Positions 17,157-25,700 of a stretch of 64,000 nucleotides of DNA are shown here, one piece after another; the first letter of the stretch is position 1, and every line of letters begins with the position of its first letter. The DNA lies in NCBI GenBank assembly GCA_036004685.1, contig DASYRE010000054.1, forward strand, positions 124,001 to 188,000, in the 5' to 3' direction. Below the pieces are notes generated by a model, which did no database searches, was not told the origin of the DNA, and saw only the letters and a list, made by a program, of their open reading frames with translations. The position numbers and the translations under genes are program-made. The DNA comes from Candidatus Polarisedimenticolia bacterium (GTDB taxonomy: Bacteria > Acidobacteriota > Polarisedimenticolia > Gp22-AA2 > AA152).

Positions 17157-18854
17157 CTACACCTCCTCGATGTCGCTGATCTCCCCCTGGAAGAGATCCA
17201 GGAAGGACTTCACCACGGGGGAGCGATGCGCCTCCTCCAGGAGCTGCTTCCGCTTCGAGTCGCGGGCCTCGCCCGCGGCGGCGGGAGCCGCGATCTCCGG
17301 CGCGGGCGCCGGCCGCGCCAGCCGGATCTTCACTTCCAGACGCCTGCCGGTGACGGCCGCGATCGTGTCGCGCAGGAAGGAAAGGTATTCCTTCCGCTCG
17401 ATGCTCGCCCGGAAGACGGCCTTGTCCTCGGGCAGCGAGATCACGAAGGCGGAGTCCTCCAGATCGAAAAAAGCGGCATGGCTGAGGAAGCCGCCCAGGG
17501 TGCTGCGCTCGCGATCGACGCGCTCCAGGATCGCCTCGACCTGCCGGCGGACTTCGCCGGGATCGGCCGGCGGAGCGGGCGGCACCGCGCCCCCCGCCGG
17601 GGTCTCGCCGGCCGCGACCGGCTCCGCCACGGGCCGGGGCGAGGGCGGCTCGGACGGGGCGGCCGCGGAGGCCCCGCGCGGCGGATCGGCCGCGGGCGGC
17701 ATCCTCGGAGCGACGGGTTCGTCCTCCTCGGGGAAACGGGCCAGCAGGTCTTCCAGGGGCGTGAGGTCGGCGAGATGGCACAGGCGCACCGCCAGCGCCT
17801 CCAGGAGGTATCTCGGCTGCGCCGAGAAGCGGATCCTTCCCTCCTCGCGCGCCACGCCGTCCATGATCCGCAGGAGGTCTTCCTCGGAGAAGCGCGGGGC
17901 GAGCGGGGCCATCGCCGCCCGGTCCTCCTCGGCGAGCTCGAGCGTCTTCGGGGAGTCGGCTGCCACCTTGAGAAGGAGAAGGTCGCGCGCCTGCTCCATC
18001 AGGCTGTTCAGGAACAGCACCGGGTCGTGCCCCGTCTCCAGGACGCGGTCGATCAGCTCGAGGAGCGCCGCCGGGTCCTTCGCGGCGATCTTCTCCATGA
18101 AAGCGAGCAGGATCTCGCGATCCAGCACCCCGAGAATCGTGCGCACGTCCTCGTCCTTCACCGCGGATCCCGAGTAGGCGATCACCTGGTCGAGGGCGCT
18201 CTGGGCGTCCCGCAGCGATCCGTCGGCCAGGCGGGCGATCAGATCGAGAGCGTGCGGCGAGATGGAGACCGCCTCGGCGGCGCACACCCTGCCGAGGTGC
18301 GCGGCGATCTCGCGGCGGGCGATCTTGCGGAACTCGAAGTGCTGGCAGCGGGAGAGAATCGTCACCGGGATCTTGCGATGCTCGGTGGTCGCGAAGATGA
18401 AGACGACGCGGGGAGGGGGCTCCTCGAGGGTCTTCAGCAGCGCATTGAACGCCGAGCTCGAGAGCATGTGGACTTCGTCGATGATGAAGATCCGGTAGCG
18501 ATCCCGCGAGGGGGCGTAGCGCACCGTCTCGCGGAGGTCCCGCACATCGTCCACGCTGTTGTTGGAGGCGCCGTCGATCTCCAGGACGTCCAGCGACGAC
18601 GAGGCGGCGATTTCGACGCAGGAGGAGCAGACGTTGCACGGCCGCACCGTCGGGCCATTCACGCAGTTCAGCGCTTTGGCGAGCAGGCGGGCGACGCTGG
18701 TCTTGCCGACGCCGCGCACCCCCGAGAAGAGATAGGCGTGCGCGATGCGGCTCCCCTCGAGGGAGTTCTTGAGAGTCTGGACGACCGCCCGCTGCCCCAC
18801 GACCTCGTCGAAGGTCTGGGGCCGGTACTTGAGGGCCAGGACCTGATAGGGCAT
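17157..18854 (-). CDS. dnaX: DNA polymerase III subunit gamma/tau
   Basis: The clamp-loader ATPase, 565 residues from ATG 18854. Walker A is at residues 45-52 (GVRGVGKT), the zinc module uses Cys64, Cys73, Cys76 and Cys79, followed by IDEVH (Walker B) and the SRC sensor motif TILSRCQHFEF. After the AAA+ module (to about 350) comes an Ala/Pro-rich linker and a C-terminal tau-like domain. The frame stays open upstream to 19046, but that sequence is the SRP RNA gene and homology begins at MPYQVLALKYRP, so the start at 18854 is firm. The promoter at 19045-19074 probably serves SRP RNA and dnaX together. Confidence 0.98.
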   Translation of the reverse strand: MPYQVLALKYRPQTFDEVVGQRAVVQTLKNSLEGSRIAHAYLFSGVRGVGKTSVARLLAKALNCVNGPTVRPCNVCSSCVEIAASSSLDVLEIDGASNNSVDDVRDLRETVRYAPSRDRYRIFIIDEVHMLSSSAFNALLKTLEEPPPRVVFIFATTEHRKIPVTILSRCQHFEFRKIARREIAAHLGRVCAAEAVSISPHALDLIARLADGSLRDAQSALDQVIAYSGSAVKDEDVRTILGVLDREILLAFMEKIAAKDPAALLELIDRVLETGHDPVLFLNSLMEQARDLLLLKVAADSPKTLELAEEDRAAMAPLAPRFSEEDLLRIMDGVAREEGRIRFSAQPRYLLEALAVRLCHLADLTPLEDLLARFPEEDEPVAPRMPPAADPPRGASAAAPSEPPSPRPVAEPVAAGETPAGGAVPPAPPADPGEVRRQVEAILERVDRERSTLGGFLSHAAFFDLEDSAFVISLPEDKAVFRASIERKEYLSFLRDTIAAVTGRRLEVKIRLARPAPAPEIAAPAAAGEARDSKRKQLLEEAHRSPVVKSFLDLFQGEISDIEEV

Positions 18855-18893
18855 CGGGCTTTCCCGGTCGCGGGGAGAAAGCGCCGGCCCGAG

Positions 18894-19000
18894 AGCCGGT
18901 TCAAGGGATCCCGCGGCACCTGCGAACAAGTCCCTACCGTTGCTCCCTTCCGGGCCTGGCGGAATTCGGGGATTCGCATTGCGCGGGGCTCGAACCGGCC
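18894..19000 (-). ncRNA. ffs: Signal recognition particle RNA (small bacterial type)
   Basis: On the minus strand the universally conserved SRP loop is present: CCAGGCCCGGAAGGGAGCA, then the opposing side with GCAGGTG. The 5' arm begins GCCGGTTC and pairs exactly with GAACCGGC at the 3' end (plus-strand 18992-18999 and 18895-18902), closing a hairpin of about 107 nt, the size of the 4.5S type. It forms the targeting complex with Ffh. Position just before dnaX is seen in other bacteria. Confidence 0.93.
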
Positions 19001-19044
19001 GTCGCGCCGGCTCCTTTCCCCGCGGGAGTGATCGATTCGGGCGC

Positions 19045-19074
19045 ATCTTATCGCAGGCCCGCGGGGAGCGTCAA
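19045..19074 (-). promoter_or_regulatory. Sigma-70 promoter for SRP RNA (and dnaX)
   Basis: On the minus strand TTGACG (19069-19074) and TAAGAT (19045-19050) are 18 bp apart. The predicted start lies about 35-40 nt before the 5' end of the SRP RNA, so the primary transcript would need 5' processing. Confidence 0.7.
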
Positions 19075-19098
19075 CGAACGGTGCCGAGGCCGGCGGGT

Positions 19099-19875
19099 CT
19101 ATTTGGCCTTGATCTTGTAGCCGGCGGGCTCCTCGAAGAGGTGGTCGGGGAGCGGCGCCGTGGAGACCTGCGAGACGGTGGAGCCGCTCTTCATCTCGCC
19201 CATCTTGCTCATCATCTGGGCGAGCAGGCCGGTTCCCTGGAAGTCGACGCGGATGTCGCTGGCGTAGGGAACGCCGAGCTTCGCCAGCTCCTTGTAGAGC
19301 GCCGTCGTCCCTTTGGCGCGCCCCGGCTGGGCTTTCGCCGCCGCGGGATGGTTGAAGAACAGCCCCTTTTCGGCCGCCTTGAGGTAGAACGAGCGATAGT
19401 CGGACGCTCCGGGGGAGTCCTTGGCGATCCAGGCGGGTCCGCTGAGGATCGTGTCGACGCTCATGCCGGAGGGATCGGCGTAGGGGACGACGACGCGCAG
19501 GAGGAACTCCTGGCAGGTCCTTCCCAGGATGGAGCGGGTCTTTCCCGTCGGCTTGATCTCGACCTTCATGTCGCCGTCCGGGATGGCCTTGAGATCGGCG
19601 GCGATCTTGGCGAGATCGAACACTTCCGCCTTCTTCTTGGCGTGGTCCAGGACGATCATCCGCTGGTGATCCAGATCCAGGATCATGCTCTGCGACTTGG
19701 CGCCCTGGGTCCAGTCGCTTCGCATCCTGCCGCCCTTGATGTAGATCGCGGTCTCTCCGGAGGCCGACATGCCGAGGCCGCTGCCGCTCCCGCTGCCCTT
19801 CAGCGTGAGGTCGGCGAAGGCCAGGGCGGGAGACAGGGCCAGAGCGATCGAGACGAGAACGGCGGTCGATTTCAT
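19099..19875 (-). CDS. Secreted DUF4412-like protein
   Basis: A 258-residue exported protein. The signal peptide is clear (MKSTAVLVSIALALSPALAFA) and is preceded by AGGAGG 7 nt before the ATG, which fixes the start although the frame is open further up. The mature part is beta-rich, with a pattern resembling DUF4412 proteins: an early GETAIYIKGGRMRSD strand and a GRTCQEFLLRV segment. These are uncharacterised periplasmic or outer-membrane-associated proteins. The ATG overlaps the stop of the DUF3137 gene by 4 bp, so it is translated from the sigma-LemA-DUF3137 transcript. Confidence 0.8.
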   Translation of the reverse strand: MKSTAVLVSIALALSPALAFADLTLKGSGSGSGLGMSASGETAIYIKGGRMRSDWTQGAKSQSMILDLDHQRMIVLDHAKKKAEVFDLAKIAADLKAIPDGDMKVEIKPTGKTRSILGRTCQEFLLRVVVPYADPSGMSVDTILSGPAWIAKDSPGASDYRSFYLKAAEKGLFFNHPAAAKAQPGRAKGTTALYKELAKLGVPYASDIRVDFQGTGLLAQMMSKMGEMKSGSTVSQVSTAPLPDHLFEEPAGYKIKAK

Positions 19876-20912
19876 CGTGAATCCTCCTTGTCGGGACGCG
19901 ACCAGATGCGAACGTTCAAACGCAGCTCCTCCACGAGATCGCGGCCGAAGCGGAGATCCTGCGAGGTGGCCCCGAGGCGCCCGAGGATCGCTTTCCTGGC
20001 GTCCGGGCTCGCCAGCGCTTCCCGGACTTCGCGCGGCGGGATCGGCTTGCAGAGGTCCTGGGAGGTGAACAGGGCCAAGAACACCTTTCCCGCGGTGAGC
20101 GATAGGGCGAAGGGTTCCCGGCGGTCCCGCTGGAACTCCAAGAGCCGGCTCATCAGGCCGGGGGAGAGGAGGTAGCGCGCCTGCACCTGATCGTCCGCGA
20201 TCACCTCGAAGACCCGCCGGAATTCCGGATCCTCCAGCTCCACCGTCTCCCGCTTCCCGCGGCCTTCCCGGCGAATCGCCTTCACCACTTCCTCCCGCAG
20301 CGCTCCGGCGGCGCGCGGCAGGACGAGGGTCGTCCCCTCCATCCCCTTGCTGAAGTCCGCGACGAAGAAGAGTCCCCGGAAGAGCGGCACCCATGCCTCC
20401 CGGTCGATGCGCTTGAGCGGCGACCAGCGCTTGACGCAGTGCCGGGCGCGAATCTCCGAGAGCTCGAACCGCACCTCGCCGTCGGTGCCCGACATCCTAT
20501 CCTCCCCGCGATAATCGTCGGCCTGCAGCGGAAACAGGCGGGACGAGTGAAAGACCTCCGCCGCGACGAAGCCGTCCGGCTCGTAACGGACGCCGTCCTG
20601 GGAGGCGGCGACGAACGGCGCCAGGACCCGGCGCTTGAAGCGCCGCTTCCACCAGCCGTCGAAGCCCATCCGCGCGAACAGATGGCCGAAAAGGACGGCG
20701 CCGAGGGGAAGGACCCAGCGCTCCCCGTCGGGATGCCGGAGGTGGAGCCGCCAGGCGGCGAGGAGCGCCGGCGGGGCGGCCAGGATCGTCGCGGCGCTCA
20801 GAAAGGCGCTGAAGCGGCGCGCCTGGCGGTCCAGCTCCCGCAGCGCGGGAGAGAGGGCTTCCTCGTAAAGCGACGGGAGCGGCACCCGCGCGATCGTCGC
20901 CGGCGCTTCCAT
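19872..20912 (-). CDS. DUF3137 domain membrane protein
   Basis: A 346-residue protein of the DUF3137 family, two membrane helices (about 38-56 and 66-84) followed by a large soluble domain with the family pattern VFHSSRLFP and LFFVADFSKGMEGTTLVLP. Function is unknown, but DUF3137 genes commonly follow lemA, as here (8 bp apart). Its last codons overlap the next gene (ATGA). Membrane stress or envelope remodelling is a plausible shared role, by association only. Confidence 0.88.
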   Translation of the reverse strand: MEAPATIARVPLPSLYEEALSPALRELDRQARRFSAFLSAATILAAPPALLAAWRLHLRHPDGERWVLPLGAVLFGHLFARMGFDGWWKRRFKRRVLAPFVAASQDGVRYEPDGFVAAEVFHSSRLFPLQADDYRGEDRMSGTDGEVRFELSEIRARHCVKRWSPLKRIDREAWVPLFRGLFFVADFSKGMEGTTLVLPRAAGALREEVVKAIRREGRGKRETVELEDPEFRRVFEVIADDQVQARYLLSPGLMSRLLEFQRDRREPFALSLTAGKVFLALFTSQDLCKPIPPREVREALASPDARKAILGRLGATSQDLRFGRDLVEELRLNVRIWSRPDKEDSR

Positions 20913-20920
20913 CGCTCCCC

Positions 20921-21499
20921 CTAGCGGCCCAGGAGGCGGCCGACCTCGGGGACCTGACGCTCCGCCTCGGAGGCCTGGAACGGCGTTTCGGAGCGGTAGG
21001 CCAGCATCGAGGCGACCAGGTTGGAGGGGAAGGTCTGCAGCGCGACGTTGTATTCGGTGACGGCGCTGTTGTAGAAGCGCCGGGAGGCGGCGATCTGCTC
21101 TTCCGCCTCGTTGAGGGCCTGCTGGAGCTGCAGCACGTTCTCGTTGCTCCGCAGCTGGGGATAGTTCTCCACAGCCACGGTGAGCCCCGCGAGCTCGCGG
21201 GAGAGAGACTCTTCCAGCGCCAGCCTCTCCGGCGGCGGGAGCTTGCGGGCCAGGGCCGCGGCACGCAGCTCGGTGATGCGCGTGAAAATCTCCCGCTCGT
21301 GGCCCATGAAGCCCTGAACGGCGGCGACGAGGTTCGGGATCAGATCGTGGCGCTTCTTCAACATCGCGTCGACGCTCGCCAGGGCGTTCGCGACCTGGTT
21401 CTTGAGCCGCACCAGATGGTTCCGCAGGTGCACCAGCGAGGCCAGTCCGAGCAGGACGGCGGCGAAGAGGATGGCGGGAGCCCAGGCCGCGATCGTCAT
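20921..21499 (-). CDS. LemA family protein
   Basis: A 192-residue LemA protein: an N-terminal membrane helix (about 8-25, AILFAAVLLGLASLV) and a long helical domain with the family segments VKNQVANALASVDAMLKKRHDLIPNL-like and YNVALQTFPSNLVASML-like. LemA proteins are membrane-anchored helical bundles of uncertain role. The pair LemA-DUF3137 is a common gene neighbourhood. The gene lies 61 bp after the kinase-relic ORF and likely belongs to the same transcript as the ECF sigma factor. Confidence 0.93.
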   Translation of the reverse strand: MTIAAWAPAILFAAVLLGLASLVHLRNHLVRLKNQVANALASVDAMLKKRHDLIPNLVAAVQGFMGHEREIFTRITELRAAALARKLPPPERLALEESLSRELAGLTVAVENYPQLRSNENVLQLQQALNEAEEQIAASRRFYNSAVTEYNVALQTFPSNLVASMLAYRSETPFQASEAERQVPEVGRLLGR

Positions 21500-21560
21500 G
21501 CTTGCCCTCCCTTCGCCGGGCCCCTCCGAGAGGCCGCCGGCGCGCCCGCCGGGCGCCCGG

Positions 21561-21821
21561 TCATGATCGCTCCTCCTTCTCGGGGAGAACGGCGGCGCGC
21601 CGCGCCGCTTTTTCGCGGAGGCGGTTCAGGGCCTGTGACTCGAGGAAATCGCCGGCGCGATCGAGCGCCGCTAGCAGTGCCATCATCCGCTCCTTCAGGG
21701 CCGGCTCCCGCGCGCCGATCGCTTGGAGCCGGCAGGCTCGAAGATCCGCGGGAAGCTCCAGCATTTCGTCCAGCAATCCGCTGAGCCGGCGCCATTCTCG
21801 CGGGGTGATGTCGTCGTCCAT
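21561..21821 (-). CDS. Stand-alone N-terminal cap of an ECF-linked Ser/Thr kinase
   Basis: An 86-residue protein that matches, by eye, only the segment found in front of the kinase domain in large PknB-type kinases encoded next to this kind of ECF sigma factor: W-R-x-L near the N-terminus, a stretch of charged helices, LKERMMALL and then AGDFLE. In those kinases the protein continues into the glycine-rich loop of the catalytic domain; here it ends with a basic/acidic tail and a stop codon, and no kinase domain follows. It may be a degraded remnant or a retained small adaptor for the sigma factor. No clear evidence of frameshift is visible downstream. Confidence 0.65.
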   Translation of the reverse strand: MDDDITPREWRRLSGLLDEMLELPADLRACRLQAIGAREPALKERMMALLAALDRAGDFLESQALNRLREKAARRAAVLPEKEERS

Positions 21822-21866
21822 GACGGCGGCGGGGCCTCATCGGATGGGAGTGATTTCCACAGCCAT

Positions 21867-21921
21867 GCCCGGCCTCCGAGGGAATCCGGCTCATTCCGAT
21901 CCACGGAAACGGAGGCCGGGC
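21867..21921. repeat. 12-bp perfect inverted repeat between sigma factor and kinase relic
   Basis: GCCCGGCCTCCG (21867-21878) and its exact complement CGGAGGCCGGGC (21910-21921) flank a 31-nt spacer that contains an inner GGAAT/ATTCC pair. It would form a long RNA hairpin in the 170-bp gap between the ECF sigma gene and the next gene. No T run follows, so a processing or stability element is as likely as a terminator. Confidence 0.65.
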
Positions 21922-21991
21922 GGGGCCAGGAAGGCGCACCGATTCGCGGCAAGGCGCGATCAGGCGGTCCGGCAGGGGCCGGGGGGAGCCC

Positions 21992-22579
21992 TTAGGGGCC
22001 GCCCTGCCGGCCGAGCTCGTGATACAGGAAGGCTCGGGCCTTCTGCCAGTCGCGCTTGACGGTGCGGGGGGAGGTCTCGAGGATTTCGGCGCATTCCTCC
22101 ACGGAAAGTCCAGCGTAGAACCTCAATTCGACGAGCTTTCCCAGGCGGGGATCGAGCGCTTCGAGCTTCTTCAGCGCCTCGTCCACCCCCACCACCTCCT
22201 CGGCGACGGGGGAGGTGCCTCCGAGATTCTCGTCGAGGGGGGCGGGCGGGACGTTGCCGCCGCGCTTGGCCGCCGCTTTCGAGCGGGCATGGTCCACCAG
22301 GATCTGCCGCATGACGCGCGCGGCGAGGGCGAAGAAGTGGCCGCGGTCCCGTACGTTGACGCGGGAACCGTCGACCAGCTTGAGGTAGGCCTCGTGCACC
22401 AGGGCCGTGGTGTTGAGCGTCGACTCGCCCGCGGGGCGCCAGATCTGGCGCCGGGCGAGAGCGCGCAGCTCATGATAAAGGAGGGTGAACAGGGCCTCGG
22501 CGGCCCGCGAGTCCCCGTCGCGCCAGGATATCAGAAGGCGCGTGACCTCTCCCTGGCCGGTGTCGTTCTCGTCATGCAT
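21992..22579 (-). CDS. ECF-type RNA polymerase sigma factor (Ser/Thr-kinase-associated group)
   Basis: A 195-residue sigma factor with region 2 (about residues 25-95; LYHELRALARRQI, LVHEAYLKLVD, HFFALAARVMRQILVDHARSK) and region 4 (about 125-185; LVELRFYAGLSVEECAEIL plus SPRTVKRDWQKARAFL). The LVHEAYLKLV and ILVDHAR motifs mark the group common in Acidobacteriota and Planctomycetota, whose genes usually adjoin a Ser/Thr kinase. Here only the cap of such a kinase follows. No anti-sigma gene is present. It is divergent from the TonB-dependent receptor gene, which it might control. Confidence 0.93.
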   Translation of the reverse strand: MHDENDTGQGEVTRLLISWRDGDSRAAEALFTLLYHELRALARRQIWRPAGESTLNTTALVHEAYLKLVDGSRVNVRDRGHFFALAARVMRQILVDHARSKAAAKRGGNVPPAPLDENLGGTSPVAEEVVGVDEALKKLEALDPRLGKLVELRFYAGLSVEECAEILETSPRTVKRDWQKARAFLYHELGRQGGP

Positions 22580-22666
22580 CGCGATCCCGCAGCGTGGGTC
22601 GCCGGGCCCCCGATGCGCCGCATTCTATCCGGCGTCCGCCGCGACGATCAAGAGCCGAATCGTCTC

Positions 22667-22695
22667 TTGCGCGCCCCCGCGGATCGCCGTATCAT
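22667..22695 (+). promoter_or_regulatory. Putative promoter of the TonB-dependent receptor
   Basis: TTGCGC (22667-22672) and TATCAT (22690-22695) with 17-bp spacing, in the divergent gap between the ECF sigma gene and the receptor, about 90 nt before the proposed start. Confidence 0.5.
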
Positions 22696-22786
22696 TAAGT
22701 CAAGAAAACGTTTCGGGCTCGAAGCGTTCCAATCTGATCGGCGCGCACGCGGGAGAACGGTCCCTTTGGGCCGGGCAGGAAGTCGC

Positions 22787-25700
22787 TTGAGACAGGGTAA
22801 AGCTCGTTTCCGGGCCGCCAGCCTGACGCGCCGCGCCCTGATCCTCCTGGTGTGCCTCGGCGGGTCCTCGATCCTTTCGGGGCTGCGAGCCGCCACGACT
22901 TGCGAGATCCGTGGGACGGTCGTCGACGGCGACAGCCGGCCTCTCCCCGGGGTCGTCCTCGTCCTCCGCAACGACACGCTGGCCTCTCCGGAGCGCGGCA
23001 CCGTCACCGACGCCGGCGGAAAGTTCCGTTTTGCCCTGCTGACCCCGGGCCCGGGGTACCGGCTGCGCGCCTCCCTGGCCGGATTCTCGACGATCGAATT
23101 CCGGGACATCGAGCTGTCGGCCGGGGAGGTCCATGCCGCCGACATCGTCCTGCGTCCCGAAGCGGAGCTGCGGGAGACGATCCGCGTGCAGGCCCAGGGT
23201 GACGTCGTCGATACCGAGCGCCCGACCACCTCCACCGTCTTCTCCTCCGAGCTCATCGCCGGGCTGCCGGTGCTGGGCCGGGACTATCAGGATATCCTGA
23301 GCCTCGCGCCGGGGGTCACCGACGTGAACGACACGGGGAACCCCAACATTCACGGCGCCCGCGATACCGACATGGTCACCCTGGTGGACGGTGTGAGCAC
23401 GACCGATCCCTTCACCGGCTACTACGGGCAGCAGCTCAACATCGAGTCGATCCAGGAGATCGAGATCATCACCTCGGGGGCCTCGGCCGAATTCAGCCGG
23501 GCCCAGGGAGGCTTCGCCAACGTCGTGACCAAGTCGGGGGGCAACGAGTTCCAGGCGACCTTCAAGATGTTCGTCCGGAGCCACCGGCTGGACGGCGACG
23601 GCGCGGGAATCGATCCCCCCGACGTGCAGGGGGGGATCGGGGAGGCGAAGGGCTTCCGGGACCTGCGCTTCACCGATCTCTATCCCTTCCTCTCGCTGTC
23701 GGGGGCGATCCGCAAGGATCGACTCTGGTACTACTTGGCGAGCGAGTACATTCAGCAGGAGAACCCGGTCAACGCCGTGACCCAGGCGTTCGTCATCCCG
23801 ACGCGCGGCTACCGCCAGTTCGTCAAGGCGACGGCGCAGCTCGCCGCCAGCCACAAGCTGGTCTTCTCGCTCAGCCTCGACCACACCCGGGACGACAATC
23901 TAGGAATCGACAGCCTGGTGAACACGGAATCGGGATATTCCTTCGAGCGCGGCGGCCCGACCTACACCCTCAAGGGGGAGTCGATCTTCGGGCCCCAGAC
24001 GCTGCTGGAGTCGACCGTCTCCTGGTTCGACAACCGCTTCGCGCGGACGCCGACCCTGGATCCCGACACCAACCGCAACGGCATCCTGTACGTCGATCAG
24101 TTCCCCGAACTGGGAGGCAACCAGAACGGCCTCTTGGAGGTGTCCGAGCTGGACAGCGGCGAGGACTACGATCGCGACGCGGCCTACGATCTCTGGGAGG
24201 ATTTCAATCACGACACGCTCCTGGAACGCGAGGAGGATCTCGACGGCGACGGGAGGCTCACGGACGCGGTAGCCTGCGAAGGGAAAAGCCACGAGGACGT
24301 GAACTGCAACGGCAGAATCGATCGGGAAACGGATGCGAACCTGAACGGGAAGGCCGATCCCGAGGAGGACACGGGACTCGGGACCTTTTGCCAGGCATGG
24401 AACTGCCCTGAGAAGATCGTGCCGGGAACCGCCGGGAATGGCCGATTCGATTCCGAGGATCGGAACGGCAACGGCCTGCTCGACGTCGTGGGAGACTCCG
24501 GCTACACGCCGTACCCCTTCTGGAACGATCGCAACCACAACGGAATCCACGAGTATGGCGAATACCAGGCGCCGCTGCCTCCGGACCGGGGCTACCTGAT
24601 CGACGTGGAGGGAAGGCAGAGCGGGCCGAACCCCTACGAGTATGCCGATCACCGGACGCGGCTGACCTGGCGCGAGGACCTCTCGGTCTACGTCCCGGAA
24701 TTCTTCGGGACCCACGACTTCAAGCTCGGCGCCGTCTACGAGCGGGAGGGCTTCGATCGGGACACCTGGCTGCGTCCCAGCTCCCAGATCCAGGGCCGTT
24801 CCTTCGGATCCGGCGGCCTGGCGCGCGAAACCCTGCTCACGGCGTTCATGGGAGTGCCGATCTTCGTGAACAACACGGCTGCGGGGAGCAACCTCGGCCT
24901 CTACCTCCAGGACACCTACAAGCCTCTGCCGAACCTGACCTTCGGGCTGGGCCTCCGCTTCGACCGCGAGGATCTCACCTCCTTCGGTTTCACCTCGTTC
25001 GACCCTCACAAGGAACGCCGGATTTACAGCAACCTGATGGCCCTTACGGGCGTGGACTCCGACTTGTTCGACTCGATTAGCCCGAAGGGAATCGAGGTGG
25101 ATCCTTTATATGCGAGCGACGCGCAGGCCGCGCTCCAATTGTCGACCCTCCTGACCACCCTGAGAAGCCTCGCGCCCCGGCGGATGACGCGGCACAACGC
25201 CGACATCGAGGTCTTCGCCCCCGGGCTGGGCCCGGTGATCGGCAGAAGCGGGTCGCTGGCGAGCCTGCTGCAGCTCGGAGTCCGCCCCCGGACGCCGGAG
25301 GACATCCGCATCCAGAACAACAACCTGGCGCCCCGCCTGAGCGTCACTTGGGATCCGCGCTCCGACGGGAAATCGAAGCTCTTCGCCTCGTGGAACCGCT
25401 ATTACGACAAGCTCTTCCTGAACACCATGGTCCTCGAGGAGGGGCCGGACGAATTCACGCGGGTGTACACCTTCGACCCCGACGGCCTCACCATCCTGGG
25501 CGTCCCGAACGGGCAAGTGGGCCGCAGTGTCTCCCTATCCCCGCCGACCGCCTTCCAGATCGACCGCCGACTGCGGACCCCCTTCAGCGACGAGGTGACG
25601 GCCGGGTACCAGCGCGAGCTGGCGCCCGAGATCACTTTCTCGGTCACCTACGTGCGGCGGGACTACCGGGATCAGCTCCAGGACATCGACCTGAACCACC

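Noticed and set aside
18855-19046. N-terminal extension of dnaX
   Set aside because: The sequence is the SRP RNA gene and its promoter; homology to gamma/tau starts at the ATG at 18854.
22019-22786. Upstream extension of the TonB receptor frame (about 256 codons)
   Set aside because: It lies opposite the ECF sigma gene and the gap and shows no signal peptide or family similarity; the signal peptide starts only after 22787.
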